Assembly: GCF_947494555.1 (NCBI RefSeq)
Contig: NZ_CANLVF010000003.1
Location: 1 to 64,000, forward strand
Reading direction: 5' to 3'
Length of the DNA stretch: 64,000 nt
Source: an uncultured Roseibium sp.
GTDB lineage: Bacteria > Pseudomonadota > Alphaproteobacteria > Rhizobiales > Stappiaceae
Positions 8,402-17,938 of the stretch are shown here, piece by piece. Numbering within the stretch: the first letter of the stretch is position 1; every line of letters begins with the position of its first letter. Below the pieces are notes generated by a model that worked only from the letters and a program-made list of their open reading frames with translations, did not search any database and was not told the DNA's origin. The translations under genes and the position numbers were made by a program.

Positions 8402-8614
8402 ATGCGTGAGAACGGCACCATTAAGTTTTTCAACCACGACCGCGGTTTCGGCTTTATCACACCGGACAGCGGCGGCAAGGACGTTTTCGTCCACGTGACC
8501 GCATTCGAGCAGGCCGGTATCGGTACGCCAGTTGAAGGTGCGAAGATTTCTTTCGTCGCCGAAGACGACCGGCGCGGCCGCGGCAAGCAGGCAGCACAGC
8601 TCGAGCTGCTCTGA
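8402..8614 (+). CDS. Cold-shock domain protein (CspA family)
   Basis: 70 residues forming one cold-shock domain. The nucleic-acid-binding motifs are intact: RNP1 GFGFI (15-19) and RNP2 VFVHV (28-32). It should bind single-stranded RNA or DNA as an RNA chaperone in the cytoplasm. A strong intrinsic terminator follows, so it is a single-gene transcript. ACGGAAAGG upstream of the ATG can serve as the ribosome site. Confidence 0.95.
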   Translation: MRENGTIKFFNHDRGFGFITPDSGGKDVFVHVTAFEQAGIGTPVEGAKISFVAEDDRRGRGKQAAQLELL

Positions 8615-8658
8615 ACCAGTTTCGCGGGACTTCATTCGAGTCCGCTTGAGACAAACGA

Positions 8659-8686
8659 AAACGGGGCCAAAAGGCCCCGTTTTTTG
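8659..8686 (+). terminator. Rho-independent terminator of the csp gene
   Basis: ACGGGGCC and GGCCCCGT form a tight stem around a 4-nt AAAA loop, followed by TTTTTT at about 8681-8685. Confidence 0.92.
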
Positions 8687-8756
8687 CGTGTCGTACTTCT
8701 TTCCCATGCAAACGGTCACTTGCTACAATGCAGTCAGCTTTGGGAAGAGAGAAAAT

Positions 8757-9077
8757 ATGACATTAAACATTTCAGATTCGCCACTCCCCCTGCAGATTGT
8801 GTCCATCGCCCTTCTTGTAGGTTTCATAATCGGATTCGTCATAGCGTTTACAGTTCTCGCAACGCTGATAATTAAAAGCATCTTTTTGTCAGACTACCCT
8901 CGTGCGAACTTCGCTGAGCGGGCAAAACACTCCAATGAATTTATGAATGACCTTATGCTTTCACCCAAAATGAAACGCACGAGGCTTTTTTTGTTCGGAT
9001 CGTTTTCAATGTGCCTTCTCTGCCTATTGTCACTATTTTTGCTCACAGTCCTTTTCGGCACACAAAATACGAATTGA
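8757..9077 (+). CDS. Small two-span membrane protein, unknown function
   Basis: 106 residues. Hydrophobic segments at about 13-40 and 76-101 flank a polar, basic loop (YPRANFAERAKHSNEF and PKMKRTR). The ATG at 8757 has a purine-rich GGGAAGAGAG just upstream; an in-frame extension leftward would overlap the csp gene and is not credible. No family is recognised. It lies directly after the csp terminator, so it needs its own promoter near 8690-8740. Confidence 0.55.
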   Translation: MTLNISDSPLPLQIVSIALLVGFIIGFVIAFTVLATLIIKSIFLSDYPRANFAERAKHSNEFMNDLMLSPKMKRTRLFLFGSFSMCLLCLLSLFLLTVLFGTQNTN

Positions 9078-9320
9078 GCAAATTGTCCTTCTTCCTGAAG
9101 ACTCGCCCACTTAAGCATTGACCGCACTTATTGGCTCACTCGAAATAAATTCAGAACAGCTTCAGACACTGAAAGCTTTCGATTTGTGCCGTATCGCCGG
9201 AATATCACAGACTGCAAAGACGAAAGCAGAGATACCTCTGGTCACTGGAGACCGCACCAGAGTACCTTCATTGGCAACCAATTGTTGCGTTGTAGTCCCG
9301 GTTTGGCAACGCCACAACCG

Positions 9321-9940
9321 TCGTCATCCCGGCCAAACGAAGTGCGAGCCGGGACCGGTGAGCCCAAACATGCATGATCATTACCCAGCCAGGGCCGTTT
9401 GTGGTTCTCCGATCCCGGATCTTCGCTACGCTGCGTCCGGGATGACGAAGGTGAGGCATTGCCAAAACATCGCTCGCGTTGATCTCGCATTCGGCCGCCA
9501 CTTTGCTCCATATGCCACTCCAGATGATGGAATGGTTTCCATGCAACGCCACCATCGTCGTCATCCCGGCCAAACGGAGTGCGAGCAGGGAACGGTGAGC
9601 CCCAATATGCGTGATCATTACCCAGCCAGGGCCGTTTGTGGTTCTCCGATCCCGGATCTTCGCTACGCTGCGTCCGGGATGACGAAGGTGAGGCATTGCC
9701 AAAACATCGCTCGCGTTGATCTCGCATTCGGCCAACACTTTGCTCTGTTTGCCACTCCAGTTGATGGAATGGTTTCCATGCAACGCCACCATCGTCGTCA
9801 TCCCGGCCAAACGGAGTGCGCGCCGGGAACGGTGAGCCCCAATATGCGTGATCATTACCCAGCCAGGGCCGTTTGTGGCTCGCCGGTCCCGGATCTCCGC
9901 TGCGCTGCGTCCGGGATGACGAAGGTGAAGTAGTCGAAAT
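9321..9940. repeat. 237-bp tandem repeat, about 2.6 copies, each with paired REP palindromes
   Basis: The sequence TCGTCATCCCGGCCAAACG starts at 9321, 9558 and 9795, an exact period of 237. Each unit contains GTCATCCCGG, then CCAGCCAGGGCCGTTTGTGG, then a second palindrome half GATCCCGGATCT...CCGGGATGACGAA. Because 237 is a multiple of three and the unit lacks stops in several frames, long open frames appear on both strands; these are artefacts of the repeat. Confidence 0.88.
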
Positions 9941-10042
9941 CAAGCAAGGCGACGCGAAGGCGTTCTTACCTGGCGTGCGTTTCCGCAGCGCCCTCCAGGC
10001 TCACCTTATGCTAGCGCAGCATCCACGCTTGCATCTTTCTTG

Positions 10043-10174
10043 GCCCATCCTTCGAGACAGCGCCTTTGCGCTTCCTCAAGATGAGGTCTTTAGATTTGGC
10101 AACTTCTTGTCCGAGGTTTGTTCTCAGCAACCTCATCCTGAGGAGGACCGGGAGGTCCGTCTCGAAGGATGGGC
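10043..10174. repeat. Inverted-repeat element with 16-bp perfect ends
   Basis: GCCCATCCTTCGAGAC (10043-10058) is the exact reverse complement of 10159-10174. Inside are CCTCAAGATGAGG and CCTCATCCTGAGGAGG. This CATCCTTCGAGAC/CCTCA-GATGAGG type is a common intergenic palindrome of Rhizobiales genomes (established pattern, from memory). It is unrelated to the GTCATCCC family beside it. Confidence 0.75.
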
Positions 10175-10482
10175 TGCGAATTTCCGGCGTATCGAACCAT
10201 TCACAAGGAATTTGATCAGCGCCATGGCGTTGGTAGTCAATGCGTTGATGAGAGCGTTGGCGCCATGAAGAAGCGCCATGCGATCACACTCAGAGGCCGT
10301 TGAGCTGTTTCACATGACGAACGACGTCCAACATACGGGCCTCGCCAGGGTTCGATCTCTTGCGGTGACCCAAGTTGAATGTCGCAGCCGTCTTCCCATA
10401 CCATCCTTGCCCTATCAGCATTGAACATGGGCGTTACAGGTGTTTCCTTGCCACTACCACCTGTGATAGCGTCGGAGTTGCA

Positions 10483-10866
10483 ATGCTCAAGATTTATGAA
10501 TTTTATCAAAGTCTAATGTTGCCCTATGAGGCCAAACTCAAGAAGGGTGGACTTCACAGACTAACGCTTCGCGTATTGACGATCGGCCCGCTGATCGTAT
10601 TGGTATTTTTCCTCAATCGGGATTTCGTAAGCCATTCCGTGAATGACCTGCTTTTCGCGATCGGCTTTGGATATGCCGCCCTAACTGCGCCTTTTCTCTG
10701 GGTACTGTTCCAGGATCTCGTGAGCGGTGAAGGTGATTCATCGTTCGGCTTTTCGTTCGGCGACGACTCCGGCCATCTGGATAACAACGATTCCAGCGCA
10801 TGCGAACCCGCCCAAGATCATACAGCAGACTTCGACACCGGTGGGTCTTGCGGCGACTCTGACTAG
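10483..10866 (+). CDS. Small membrane protein with acidic Ser/Gly/Asp tail
   Basis: 127 residues. Two hydrophobic segments (about 29-45 and 55-77) are followed by a low-complexity tail rich in Asp, Ser and Gly (SGEGDSSFGFSFGDDSG...) with two cysteines. No family is recognised. The ATG at 10483 has GGAG 5 nt upstream, which decides the start over the longer frame from 10375. It converges on the choline transporter operon with an 18-bp gap. Confidence 0.6.
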   Translation: MLKIYEFYQSLMLPYEAKLKKGGLHRLTLRVLTIGPLIVLVFFLNRDFVSHSVNDLLFAIGFGYAALTAPFLWVLFQDLVSGEGDSSFGFSFGDDSGHLDNNDSSACEPAQDHTADFDTGGSCGDSD

Positions 10867-10884
10867 CGAAAGCCGCCGCACTCC

Positions 10885-11931
10885 TCACTTCAACATGCAA
10901 TCCAGCAGTTCTTTCTCGCCGATGACGCCCACGATCGCTCCGTCATTGTGAACGACAACGGGTTCGGAGCTGGATTTCTTGAGCTTGGCGACTTCGCGCA
11001 CGGGCGTGCCGCTTTCGCAGGTCGGACCATTGGCAAGAGATCCCGGAAGGCTTCCCGGAGGCACCATGATGTCGCGCGCGCGCAGCACATTGAGCGGGTT
11101 CATGTGGCTGACAAAGTCCGACACGTAGTCATCTGCAGGGTTCTTGACGATTTCCTGCGGTGTCCCGAGCTGAATGACACGGCCGCCTTCCATGATCGCG
11201 ATGCGCGAGCCGATCTTGGCGGCCTCATCGAGGTCGTGGCTGACAAAGATGATCGTCCGGTTCAGTTCCTTTTGCAGATCCAGCAACTCGTCCTGAAGCT
11301 TGTCGCGGATAAGGGGATCAAGGGCCGAAAACGGTTCGTCCATCAGCAGGATCGGTGCGTCCGTGGCAAAAGCACGGGCAAGACCAACACGCTGCTGCAT
11401 GCCGCCCGACAATTCGTGGACGTATTTCTCACCCCAACCGGACAGGCCGACGAGCTTGAGCTGAGTCTCTACCTTGGCCGCGCGGTCCTTGACCGACATT
11501 CCGGCAAGTTCGAGACCGAAGCCGACATTTTCAGCGACCGTGCGCCAGGGCAGCAGTCCGAATTGCTGGAACACCATGGCGATCCGGTGCCGCCGCAATT
11601 CACGCAGCTCATTGGATGAACAGGTTTCCGGATTCACATAGCGGCTATCATCGTAGACCTGTACTTCGCCGCGGATCACCGGGTTGAGACCGTTGACCGC
11701 GCGCAGCAAAGTCGACTTGCCGGAACCGGAAAGGCCCATCAACACCAGAACTTCGCCCTCGTGAATATCGAGGCTCGCTCCCGCAACACCGAGGATCTGA
11801 CCTGTTTCAGCCTGGATTTCCTGGCGCGTCTTGCCGGCGTCAATCAGGGGCAATGCGGATTTTGGATCCTCGCCAAAGACGATGTCGACATCCTTGAAAG
11901 TAACAATCGGGGTTCCGGACATGTCGGTCAT
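10885..11931 (-). CDS. choV: Choline ABC transporter ATP-binding subunit ChoV
   Basis: 348 residues. Walker A GLSGSGKST (66-74), signature LSGGMQQR (174-181) and Walker B LLMDEP (195-200) are intact. The insertion between strand 1 and Walker A (IDAGKTRQEIQAETG) is typical of the ProV/ChoV/OpuAA group. The C-terminal ~70 residues resemble one degenerate CBS domain, the osmosensing region of this group. It energises choline import together with ChoW and ChoX. Its start overlaps the choW stop by 4 nt (ATGA), so translation is coupled. Confidence 0.93.
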   Translation of the reverse strand: MTDMSGTPIVTFKDVDIVFGEDPKSALPLIDAGKTRQEIQAETGQILGVAGASLDIHEGEVLVLMGLSGSGKSTLLRAVNGLNPVIRGEVQVYDDSRYVNPETCSSNELRELRRHRIAMVFQQFGLLPWRTVAENVGFGLELAGMSVKDRAAKVETQLKLVGLSGWGEKYVHELSGGMQQRVGLARAFATDAPILLMDEPFSALDPLIRDKLQDELLDLQKELNRTIIFVSHDLDEAAKIGSRIAIMEGGRVIQLGTPQEIVKNPADDYVSDFVSHMNPLNVLRARDIMVPPGSLPGSLANGPTCESGTPVREVAKLKKSSSEPVVVHNDGAIVGVIGEKELLDCMLK

Positions 11932-12800
11932 CGCTTGGCCCCCTCTTCTTTCCTGAAGAACCTGTCGAGCACGATGGCGATCAGAACGATACAGACCCCG
12001 ACCTCAAACCCTTGCGCAATATTCACCGTGTTCAAGGCACGCAGCGTCGGCACACCAAGACCGTCGGCGCCAACCAATGCCGCAATGACGACCATCGACA
12101 GCGACAGCATGATTGTCTGGGTAAGGCCTGCCATGATCTGAGGCAGCGCATAGGGCAGTTCCACCTTCCACAGAAGCTGGGACTTGGTGGCACCAAATGC
12201 CTCCCCCGCTTCCAAAAGCGCCTTCGGGGTTGAGGATACGCCCAACTGCGTCAGGCGTATGGGTGCAGGGATTGCAAAGATAACCGTCGCGATCAACCCG
12301 GGCACCATGCCCAACCCGAAGAGGATCAACGCAGGGATCAGATAAACGAATGTCGGAATGGTTTGCATCAGGTCGAGCACCGGACGCATGACCGCGTAAA
12401 AGCGCGGGTTATGGGCTCCCAAGACGCCCACTGGCACGCCGACGACCATGCAGACAACAGCGGCTGCAAGAACAAGAGCAAGCGTTTCGGTCGTTTCTTC
12501 CCAATAGCCCTGATTTAAAATGAGCAGCAGCGCGATCGCGACAAATGCCGCAAACGCAATTTTCCGGTGGACAGCATAGCCGAGTGCAACCGCCAGGACG
12601 ACAATGATCAATGGCGGCGGTGTTTGGAGAAGCCACAATATTCCGTCGATCAACGTCTCCAGAAAGATCGCAATGCCATCGAACACCCATGCGGCGTTAT
12701 CGGTCAGCCAATCGAAAAAGGCCTTCGCCCATGGTCCGATCGGCAATTTGTTTTCTGTCAACCAGTCCAACCCGCTGCTCCGGTATTTTTGTTTTCCCAA
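11928..12800 (-). CDS. choW: Choline ABC transporter permease ChoW
   Basis: 290 residues with several membrane spans and the binding-protein-dependent permease core (EAFGATKSQLLWKVELPYALPQIMAGLTQT, the EAA loop contacting ChoV, around 215-245). The N-terminal ~100 residues add spans as in ProW/OpuAB permeases. It forms the channel for choline across the inner membrane. It lies 46 bp after choX, separated by a stem-loop at 12808-12835. Confidence 0.92.
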   Translation of the reverse strand: MGKQKYRSSGLDWLTENKLPIGPWAKAFFDWLTDNAAWVFDGIAIFLETLIDGILWLLQTPPPLIIVVLAVALGYAVHRKIAFAAFVAIALLLILNQGYWEETTETLALVLAAAVVCMVVGVPVGVLGAHNPRFYAVMRPVLDLMQTIPTFVYLIPALILFGLGMVPGLIATVIFAIPAPIRLTQLGVSSTPKALLEAGEAFGATKSQLLWKVELPYALPQIMAGLTQTIMLSLSMVVIAALVGADGLGVPTLRALNTVNIAQGFEVGVCIVLIAIVLDRFFRKEEGAKR

Positions 12801-12835
12801 AAGAAAAGCGCCGGGCAGATGATCCGCACCGGCGC
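12801..12835 (-). terminator. Stem-loop between choX and choW (likely attenuator)
   Basis: On the minus strand GCGCCGG (12829-12835 side) pairs with CCGGCGC (12808-12814 side) and is followed by TTTTCTTTT. It would stop part of the transcripts after choX, a common way to make more binding protein than membrane subunits. Confidence 0.6.
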
Positions 12836-12846
12836 CAGATTAGGCC

Positions 12847-13794
12847 TTACTCAACGCCAAGGGCGCCTTTCACTGCAGCGAAGCTATCGCCGCCATCGAA
12901 GGTTTTGACGCCGACCAGCCAGTTTTCAAACGTTGCCGGGTGTACCTTCAGCCACGCGGCGGCCGCCTTGTTCGGGTCTTCGCCATCATTGAGGATTGCA
13001 CCCATGATCTCGTTTTCCATTGCCAGCGAGAACTCGAGGTTTTCAAGAAACTTGCCGACGTTGGGGCACTCTGTGGTGTAGCCCGCGCGGACGTTCGTGT
13101 AGACCGTCGCGCCACCGAAGTTCGGGCCGAATATGTCGTCGCCACCTTCTAGATAGGCCATCTCGAAATTGGCGTTCATCGGGTGCGGTTCCCAGCCGAG
13201 GAAAACAATGTCGTTGTCACGCTTTCCAGCGCGGGCGACCTGCGCCAACATGCCCTGCTCGGAGGATTCGACCACTTCGAAACCTTCCAGACCATAAAGG
13301 TTTTCGTCGATCATGCCGATAATCAGGCGATTGCCGTCATTGCCGGCCTCAATGCCGTAGATCTTGCCATCAAGATCGTCCCGGAACTTGGCAATGTCCT
13401 GGAAGCTCTTCAGACCCTTGTCATAGGTGTATTTCGGAACCGCGAGCGTGTACTTGGCTCCTTCCAGGTTGGCGCGAACGGTCTCGACCGACCCGTCTTC
13501 CCGATAAGCCTTGATGTCGCCTTCCATTGTCGGCATCCAGTTGCCGAGGAAGATGTCGATGTCCTTGTTCTTCAAGGATGCATAGGTCACGGGAACCGAG
13601 AGGATCTTCACTTCCGGCTCGTAGCCGAGGGCTTCGAGAACCACGGATGTGGCTGCCGTCGTCGCCGTGATATCCGTCCAGCCGACGTCCGAGAACCGAA
13701 CCGTCTTGCAGGCCTCCGGGTCGCTGGCAAGTGCCGTGCCGGACAGCATCAGGCTAAGTGCCAGACCTCCAGCGAGTTTCGCTGCAATGTTCAT
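12847..13794 (-). CDS. choX: Choline-binding periplasmic protein ChoX
   Basis: 315 residues with a signal peptide (cleavage after ALA, about residue 23). The ligand site of Sinorhizobium meliloti ChoX (Trp43, Asp45, Trp90, Tyr119, Asn156, Trp205) is matched residue for residue with a shift of four: Trp39, Asp41, Trp86, Tyr115, Asn152 and Trp201. The three Trp and one Tyr form the aromatic box around the trimethylammonium group. This supports choline rather than betaine or proline as the substrate. The start is set by GAAGGAGG 8 nt upstream. It is the first gene of choXWV and is divergent from betI. Confidence 0.95.
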   Translation of the reverse strand: MNIAAKLAGGLALSLMLSGTALASDPEACKTVRFSDVGWTDITATTAATSVVLEALGYEPEVKILSVPVTYASLKNKDIDIFLGNWMPTMEGDIKAYREDGSVETVRANLEGAKYTLAVPKYTYDKGLKSFQDIAKFRDDLDGKIYGIEAGNDGNRLIIGMIDENLYGLEGFEVVESSEQGMLAQVARAGKRDNDIVFLGWEPHPMNANFEMAYLEGGDDIFGPNFGGATVYTNVRAGYTTECPNVGKFLENLEFSLAMENEIMGAILNDGEDPNKAAAAWLKVHPATFENWLVGVKTFDGGDSFAAVKGALGVE

Positions 13795-13944
13795 GAGTAT
13801 ACCTCCTTCGGAAAGCTGACTTATCTATTTTACAGGGTGCGTGGTCCTGCGCGGCGCAAAGCGCCAGAACCCGCGAAGGACGGACATTTGAAGTGTCCGC
13901 GACAATCCTCCAAGACCCTGCCCCGGGGCAATCCAAACATCCAC

Positions 13945-13958
13945 TGCAAAATTTTGCA
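13945..13958. promoter_or_regulatory. 14-bp palindrome TGCAAAATTTTGCA
   Basis: A perfect palindrome in the choX-betI intergenic region, centred 25 bp (about two and a half helix turns) from the BetI-like operator. It may be a second operator or part of a promoter; its regulator is unknown. Confidence 0.45.
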
Positions 13959-13969
13959 AGTTTTCATTG

Positions 13970-13983
13970 ATTGAACGTTCAAT
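13970..13983. promoter_or_regulatory. Probable BetI operator (ATTGAACGTTCAAT)
   Basis: A perfect 14-bp palindrome 34 bp before the betI start. It closely resembles the TTGATTGGACGTTCAAT-type site bound by BetI at the Escherichia coli bet promoters (recalled from the literature). BetI encoded next door should repress from here and be released by choline. It may also serve the divergent choXWV promoter. Confidence 0.8.
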
Positions 13984-14017
13984 TAAAAATAATACTCGTG
14001 AAAGCCCGGAGATTGCG

Positions 14018-14620
14018 ATGCCCAAAGTCGGAATGGAAGCGGAACGTCGGAAAAGCCTGATCGATGCGACCGTCGACGCAATTCACGAACGTGGTTACAG
14101 CGACATCACGATGGCCCAGATCGCCAAGCGCGCTGGCGTCTCCGGCGGATTGGTTCACCACTATTTCGGATCGAAAGATCAATTGCTTGCAGCGACAATG
14201 CGACATCTGTTGACCGAACTCGGCCGTGCAATCCGCAAGGACCTTGCCCGCGCGGAAACACCGCGTGAGCGCATTTCGGCAATCATCACCGGCAACTTTG
14301 CGACCGACCAGTTCCAGCCCGCCGTGATAGCCGCGTGGCTCGCTTTTTACGTGCAATCGCGCACGACGGAGAGCAACAGCCGGCTGTTGCGCGTTTATGC
14401 GGCACGGCTGGCTTCAAACCTGACATTCAATCTGCGCTCCTTCATGCCACGTGCCGAGGCGCAGCGAGTTGCAGAGGGAACGGCTTCGCTGATCGATGGT
14501 GTCTGGATCCGACAGGCCTTGAGTGATGCCCGTCCGGACCGGCAGGCAGCGATCGCTATCGTTGAAGACTATGTTGAAACCAAAATCGCCGCTTACACGA
14601 ACCGTGCCGACAACGGCTGA
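14018..14620 (+). CDS. betI: Choline-responsive TetR-family repressor BetI
   Basis: 200 residues. The TetR-type helix-turn-helix (about 31-50, [20 protein letters not shown]) and the downstream GSKDQLL are typical, and the [11 protein letters not shown] start matches BetI of rhizobia. Known BetI proteins repress the bet genes in the absence of choline. The ATG at 14018 has GGAG 6 nt upstream; the longer frame from 13967 would start inside the operator. It is 14 bp ahead of betA and heads the betI-betA-betB operon. No choline sulfatase gene (betC) is included, unlike Sinorhizobium betICBA. Confidence 0.93.
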   Translation: MPKVGMEAERRKSLIDATVDAIHERGYSDITMAQIAKRAGVSGGLVHHYFGSKDQLLAATMRHLLTELGRAIRKDLARAETPRERISAIITGNFATDQFQPAVIAAWLAFYVQSRTTESNSRLLRVYAARLASNLTFNLRSFMPRAEAQRVAEGTASLIDGVWIRQALSDARPDRQAAIAIVEDYVETKIAAYTNRADNG

Positions 14621-14634
14621 GCCGGAGCTCCATC

Positions 14635-16293
14635 ATGCTTGACCAGTTTGATTTCATTATCGTGGGCGCCGGCTCCGCAGGATGCGCCATGGCGAACCGC
14701 TTGTCGGAAGACCCGACCAACCGGGTGCTGGTTCTGGAATTCGGCGGAACCGATGTCGGCCCGCTGATCCAGATGCCGGCGGCGCTTTCCTACCCCATGA
14801 ACCTGCCGATTTACGACTGGGGTTTTGAAAGCGAGCCAGAGCCCCACCTTGGCGGACGCCGGCTTGCGACACCGCGCGGCAAGGTGATCGGCGGATCGTC
14901 CTCCATCAACGGGATGGTCTATGTGCGCGGCCACGCCTGCGACTTCGACACCTGGGAAGAGATGGGGGCAAGCGGCTGGGGCTACCGGCATGTCCTGCCC
15001 TACTACAAGCGGCTTGAACAGAACCCGCACGGACAAAATGGCTGGCGCGGGACCGACGGCCCCTTGCATGTTCAGCGCGGCACAAAGTGGAACCCCCTGT
15101 TTCATGCCTTCCGAGACGCTGGCCAACAGGCGGGCTATGGCGTCACGGAAGACTATAACGGCGAAAAGCAGGAAGGCTTCGGCGACATGGAGATGACGGT
15201 CCACAAGGGCCGCCGCTGGTCTGCCGCCAACGCCTATCTGAAGCCTGCCCTCAAGCGCGGCAATCTGGAATTGATCAAGGGCGCACTTGTCCGCAAGGTT
15301 CTGATCGAAAACAACCGCGCCGTTGGTGTCGAATTCGAGACTGGCGGCGAAATCCGCGAAGCCAGAGCCGCGCGAGAAGTCGTTCTTGCCGCTTCGTCCA
15401 TCAACTCACCCAAGATACTGATGCTCTCCGGCATCGGCCCTGCCGACCAGCTGTCCGAGTTGGGCATCGAAGTCGTTGCGGACCGCCCCGGCGTCGGCGC
15501 TAACCTGCAGGACCATCTGGAACTCTACATCCAGCAGGCATGTACGCAGCCGATCACACTCTACAAGCACTGGAACCTCTTCTCCAAGGCGATGATCGGT
15601 GCCCAGTGGCTGTTCTTCAAAAATGGCCTTGGCGCGTCCAACCAGTTCGAGAGCTGCGCCTTTATAAGGACGAAGCCGGGCATCAAATATCCGGACGTTC
15701 AGTATCACTTCCTGCCTTTTGCCGTGCGTTACGACGGCCAGGCGGCGGCGGAAGGACATGGGTTTCAGGCACATGTCGGCCCGATGCGGTCAAAGTCGCG
15801 CGGCCGCGTTTCGCTGAAATCCGGTGACCCGAAGGACAAACCGTCGATCCTCTTCAACTACATGTCGCATGAAGAGGACTGGAAGGATTTCAGAACCTGT
15901 ATCCGTCTGACGCGGGAAATATTCGGTCAGGAGGCATTCGCGCCGTATCGCGGCAAGGAAATCCAGCCGGGAGACAATGTGCAAAGCGATGAAGCGCTTA
16001 ACGACTTCATCCGCGAGCATGTGGAAAGCGCCTATCATCCTTGCGGAACCTGCAAGATGGGCGCAGTGGACGATGCGACAGCTGTTGTCGACCCGCAATG
16101 CCGTGTGATCGGCGTCGAAGGGTTGCGTGTTGCAGACAGCTCCATTTTCCCGCAAATCACCAACGGCAATCTCAATGCCCCTTCGATCATGGTCGGTGAG
16201 AAGGCCTCCGACCATATCCTGGGCAAAGACCCGCTTCCGGCCTCGAACCAGCAGCCCTGGATCCACCCGGACTGGGAAAACAGCCAACGCTAA
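14635..16293 (+). CDS. betA: Choline dehydrogenase (GMC flavoprotein)
   Basis: 552 residues. The FAD-binding GAGSAG is at 11-16, the GMC signature [18 protein letters not shown] lies near 83-100, and the catalytic His468 is in HPCGTCKMG with the paired Asn in NGNLNAP (about 510-512). It oxidises choline to betaine aldehyde (and can oxidise the aldehyde further) at the inner face of the membrane, feeding electrons to the respiratory chain. It sits between betI and betB in one operon. Confidence 0.95.
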   Translation: MLDQFDFIIVGAGSAGCAMANRLSEDPTNRVLVLEFGGTDVGPLIQMPAALSYPMNLPIYDWGFESEPEPHLGGRRLATPRGKVIGGSSSINGMVYVRGHACDFDTWEEMGASGWGYRHVLPYYKRLEQNPHGQNGWRGTDGPLHVQRGTKWNPLFHAFRDAGQQAGYGVTEDYNGEKQEGFGDMEMTVHKGRRWSAANAYLKPALKRGNLELIKGALVRKVLIENNRAVGVEFETGGEIREARAAREVVLAASSINSPKILMLSGIGPADQLSELGIEVVADRPGVGANLQDHLELYIQQACTQPITLYKHWNLFSKAMIGAQWLFFKNGLGASNQFESCAFIRTKPGIKYPDVQYHFLPFAVRYDGQAAAEGHGFQAHVGPMRSKSRGRVSLKSGDPKDKPSILFNYMSHEEDWKDFRTCIRLTREIFGQEAFAPYRGKEIQPGDNVQSDEALNDFIREHVESAYHPCGTCKMGAVDDATAVVDPQCRVIGVEGLRVADSSIFPQITNGNLNAPSIMVGEKASDHILGKDPLPASNQQPWIHPDWENSQR

Positions 16294-16338
16294 CGCCAGG
16301 CCGGATCAGCGGCCCAAGATCAATTTCAGGAGCACCTC

Positions 16339-17802
16339 ATGCGCGCCCAACCGAAAGCCTCGCACTATGTCGGCGGTTCCTATCTGGAAAGCCAGTCCGG
16401 AACGCCTTTTGACTCTCTCTATCCGGCGACGGGTGAGGTGATTGCCCAAATCCAGTCGGCAGACGATGCGGTCATTGAAGCTGCTGTTTCAGCAGCGAAG
16501 GAAGGCCAGAAGATCTGGGCGGCAACATCCCCTGCCGAACGTGGCCGGGTTCTGCGGCGCGCCGCTGAGCTGCTGCGTGCGCAGAATCACGACCTTTCGG
16601 TGCTGGAGACACTCGACACAGGCAAACCCTTACAGGAAACGCTCATCGCCGACGCAGCATCAGGCGCAGACTGTCTTGAATACTATGGTGGTCTTGCCGC
16701 GACGCTTACCGGTGAGCACATCGATCTTGGCGGGTCCTTTGCCTACACGAAACGCGAGCCTCTCGGCGTCTGTTTCGGTATCGGTGCCTGGAACTATCCG
16801 ATCCAGATCGCCTGCTGGAAAGCATCTCCGGCGCTGGTCTGCGGCAATGCCATGATTTTCAAGCCCTCCGAGGTTACCCCTCTCAGCGCGCTGAAACTGG
16901 CCGAGGCGCTCACGGAGGCCGGATTGCCAGATGGTGTCTTCAACGTGATCCAGGGCTTCGGCGACGTCGGCGCGAAGATGGTTGCGCATCCCGATATTGC
17001 AAAGGTCTCGCTGACCGGTTCGGTCCCGACCGGCGCAAAAGTCGCCTCGCTTGCCGGTGAATACCTGAAAAAAACAACGCTTGAACTCGGCGGCAAGTCG
17101 CCGCTTATCATCTTCGACGACGCCGACATTGAGAACGCGGTTTCTGCTGCCATAAACGCAAACTTCTATTCGACCGGTCAGATCTGTTCGAACGGAACGC
17201 GTGTTTTCGTTCACACGGCGATCAAGGAAGAATTTCTGGCCCGACTCGCCGAGCGTACAGGCAACGCGGTCCTTGGGGATCCGCTGGATGAAGCGACGAA
17301 TATCGGCCCGCTGGTTTCCAGACAGCAATTCGACAAGGTCATGCACTACATGCAGATAGGTCAACGGGAGGGCGCCCGACTGGTATGCGGCGGCGGTGCT
17401 GCCAGTGTCGACAGTTTTCCAGATGGTTACTTCGTCCAGCCAACGGTTTTTGCCGATGTCAAAGACGACATGACCATCGCCAGGGAAGAGATTTTCGGGC
17501 CGGTGCTGAGCGTACTCGACTTTGACGATGAAGATGACGTCGTTACACGAGCGAACGCTACCGAATTCGGTCTGGCCGCTGGTGTTTTCACGCGAGACAT
17601 TCAGCGTGCGCACCGCGTGATCGACAGGCTTCAGGCCGGAACATGCTGGATCAACACTTACAATCTCACGCCGATTGAAATGCCTTTTGGCGGCTACAAG
17701 AAATCCGGCATGGGCCGCGAAAACGGTCATGCTGCGATTGAGTATTACAGCCAGATCAAGAGTGTTTACGTCGAAATGGATGGCGTCGAAGCCGCGTTTT
17801 GA
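16339..17802 (+). CDS. betB: Betaine-aldehyde dehydrogenase
   Basis: 487 residues, full length for the family. The active-site Cys283 ([11 protein letters not shown]) and general-base Glu249 (LELGGKSP) are present, with Asn152 of the oxyanion hole and the cofactor loop FKPSEVTP near 175-181. It converts betaine aldehyde to glycine betaine with NAD(P)+. It follows betA by 45 bp with a ribosome site (CAGGAG) before the ATG, and a terminator closes the operon. Confidence 0.95.
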   Translation: MRAQPKASHYVGGSYLESQSGTPFDSLYPATGEVIAQIQSADDAVIEAAVSAAKEGQKIWAATSPAERGRVLRRAAELLRAQNHDLSVLETLDTGKPLQETLIADAASGADCLEYYGGLAATLTGEHIDLGGSFAYTKREPLGVCFGIGAWNYPIQIACWKASPALVCGNAMIFKPSEVTPLSALKLAEALTEAGLPDGVFNVIQGFGDVGAKMVAHPDIAKVSLTGSVPTGAKVASLAGEYLKKTTLELGGKSPLIIFDDADIENAVSAAINANFYSTGQICSNGTRVFVHTAIKEEFLARLAERTGNAVLGDPLDEATNIGPLVSRQQFDKVMHYMQIGQREGARLVCGGGAASVDSFPDGYFVQPTVFADVKDDMTIAREEIFGPVLSVLDFDDEDDVVTRANATEFGLAAGVFTRDIQRAHRVIDRLQAGTCWINTYNLTPIEMPFGGYKKSGMGRENGHAAIEYYSQIKSVYVEMDGVEAAF

Positions 17803-17825
17803 TCTGCTCTTTTCGAATTCAAGCG

Positions 17826-17858
17826 AAAAATCCCCGGTTAATTAGCCGGGGATTTTTT
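17826..17858 (+). terminator. Terminator of the bet operon
   Basis: ATCCCCGG and CCGGGGAT form a symmetric stem with A-tract and T-tract extensions (AAAA before, TTTTTT after), suitable for ending transcription; the symmetry allows action in both directions. Confidence 0.9.
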
Positions 17859-17938
17859 GTTTTATTACGTTTCAAGCAGATTGAAGTTTGAACGGCTGAG
17901 ACCAATTTAGCAGTGAACCGGGATTACGAGGAAACCGA

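Larger units (their letters stand above)
9078..10482. other. Long non-coding stretch rich in REP-like repeats
   Basis: About 1.4 kb without a credible gene. It holds a 237-bp tandem repeat with embedded GTCATCCCGG palindromes (9321-9940) and a different inverted-repeat element (10043-10174). From 10175 to 10482 I see nothing beyond the leader of the next gene. Confidence 0.65.

Noticed and set aside
9321-9940. Possible CRISPR array
   Set aside because: The period is 237 bp with almost identical units; CRISPRs have 25-50-bp repeats with unique spacers. No cas gene is present.
9118-9943. Long open frames on both strands across the repeat block
   Set aside because: They exist because the 237-bp period is divisible by three and lacks stops; they have no ribosome site and read REP palindromes as protein.
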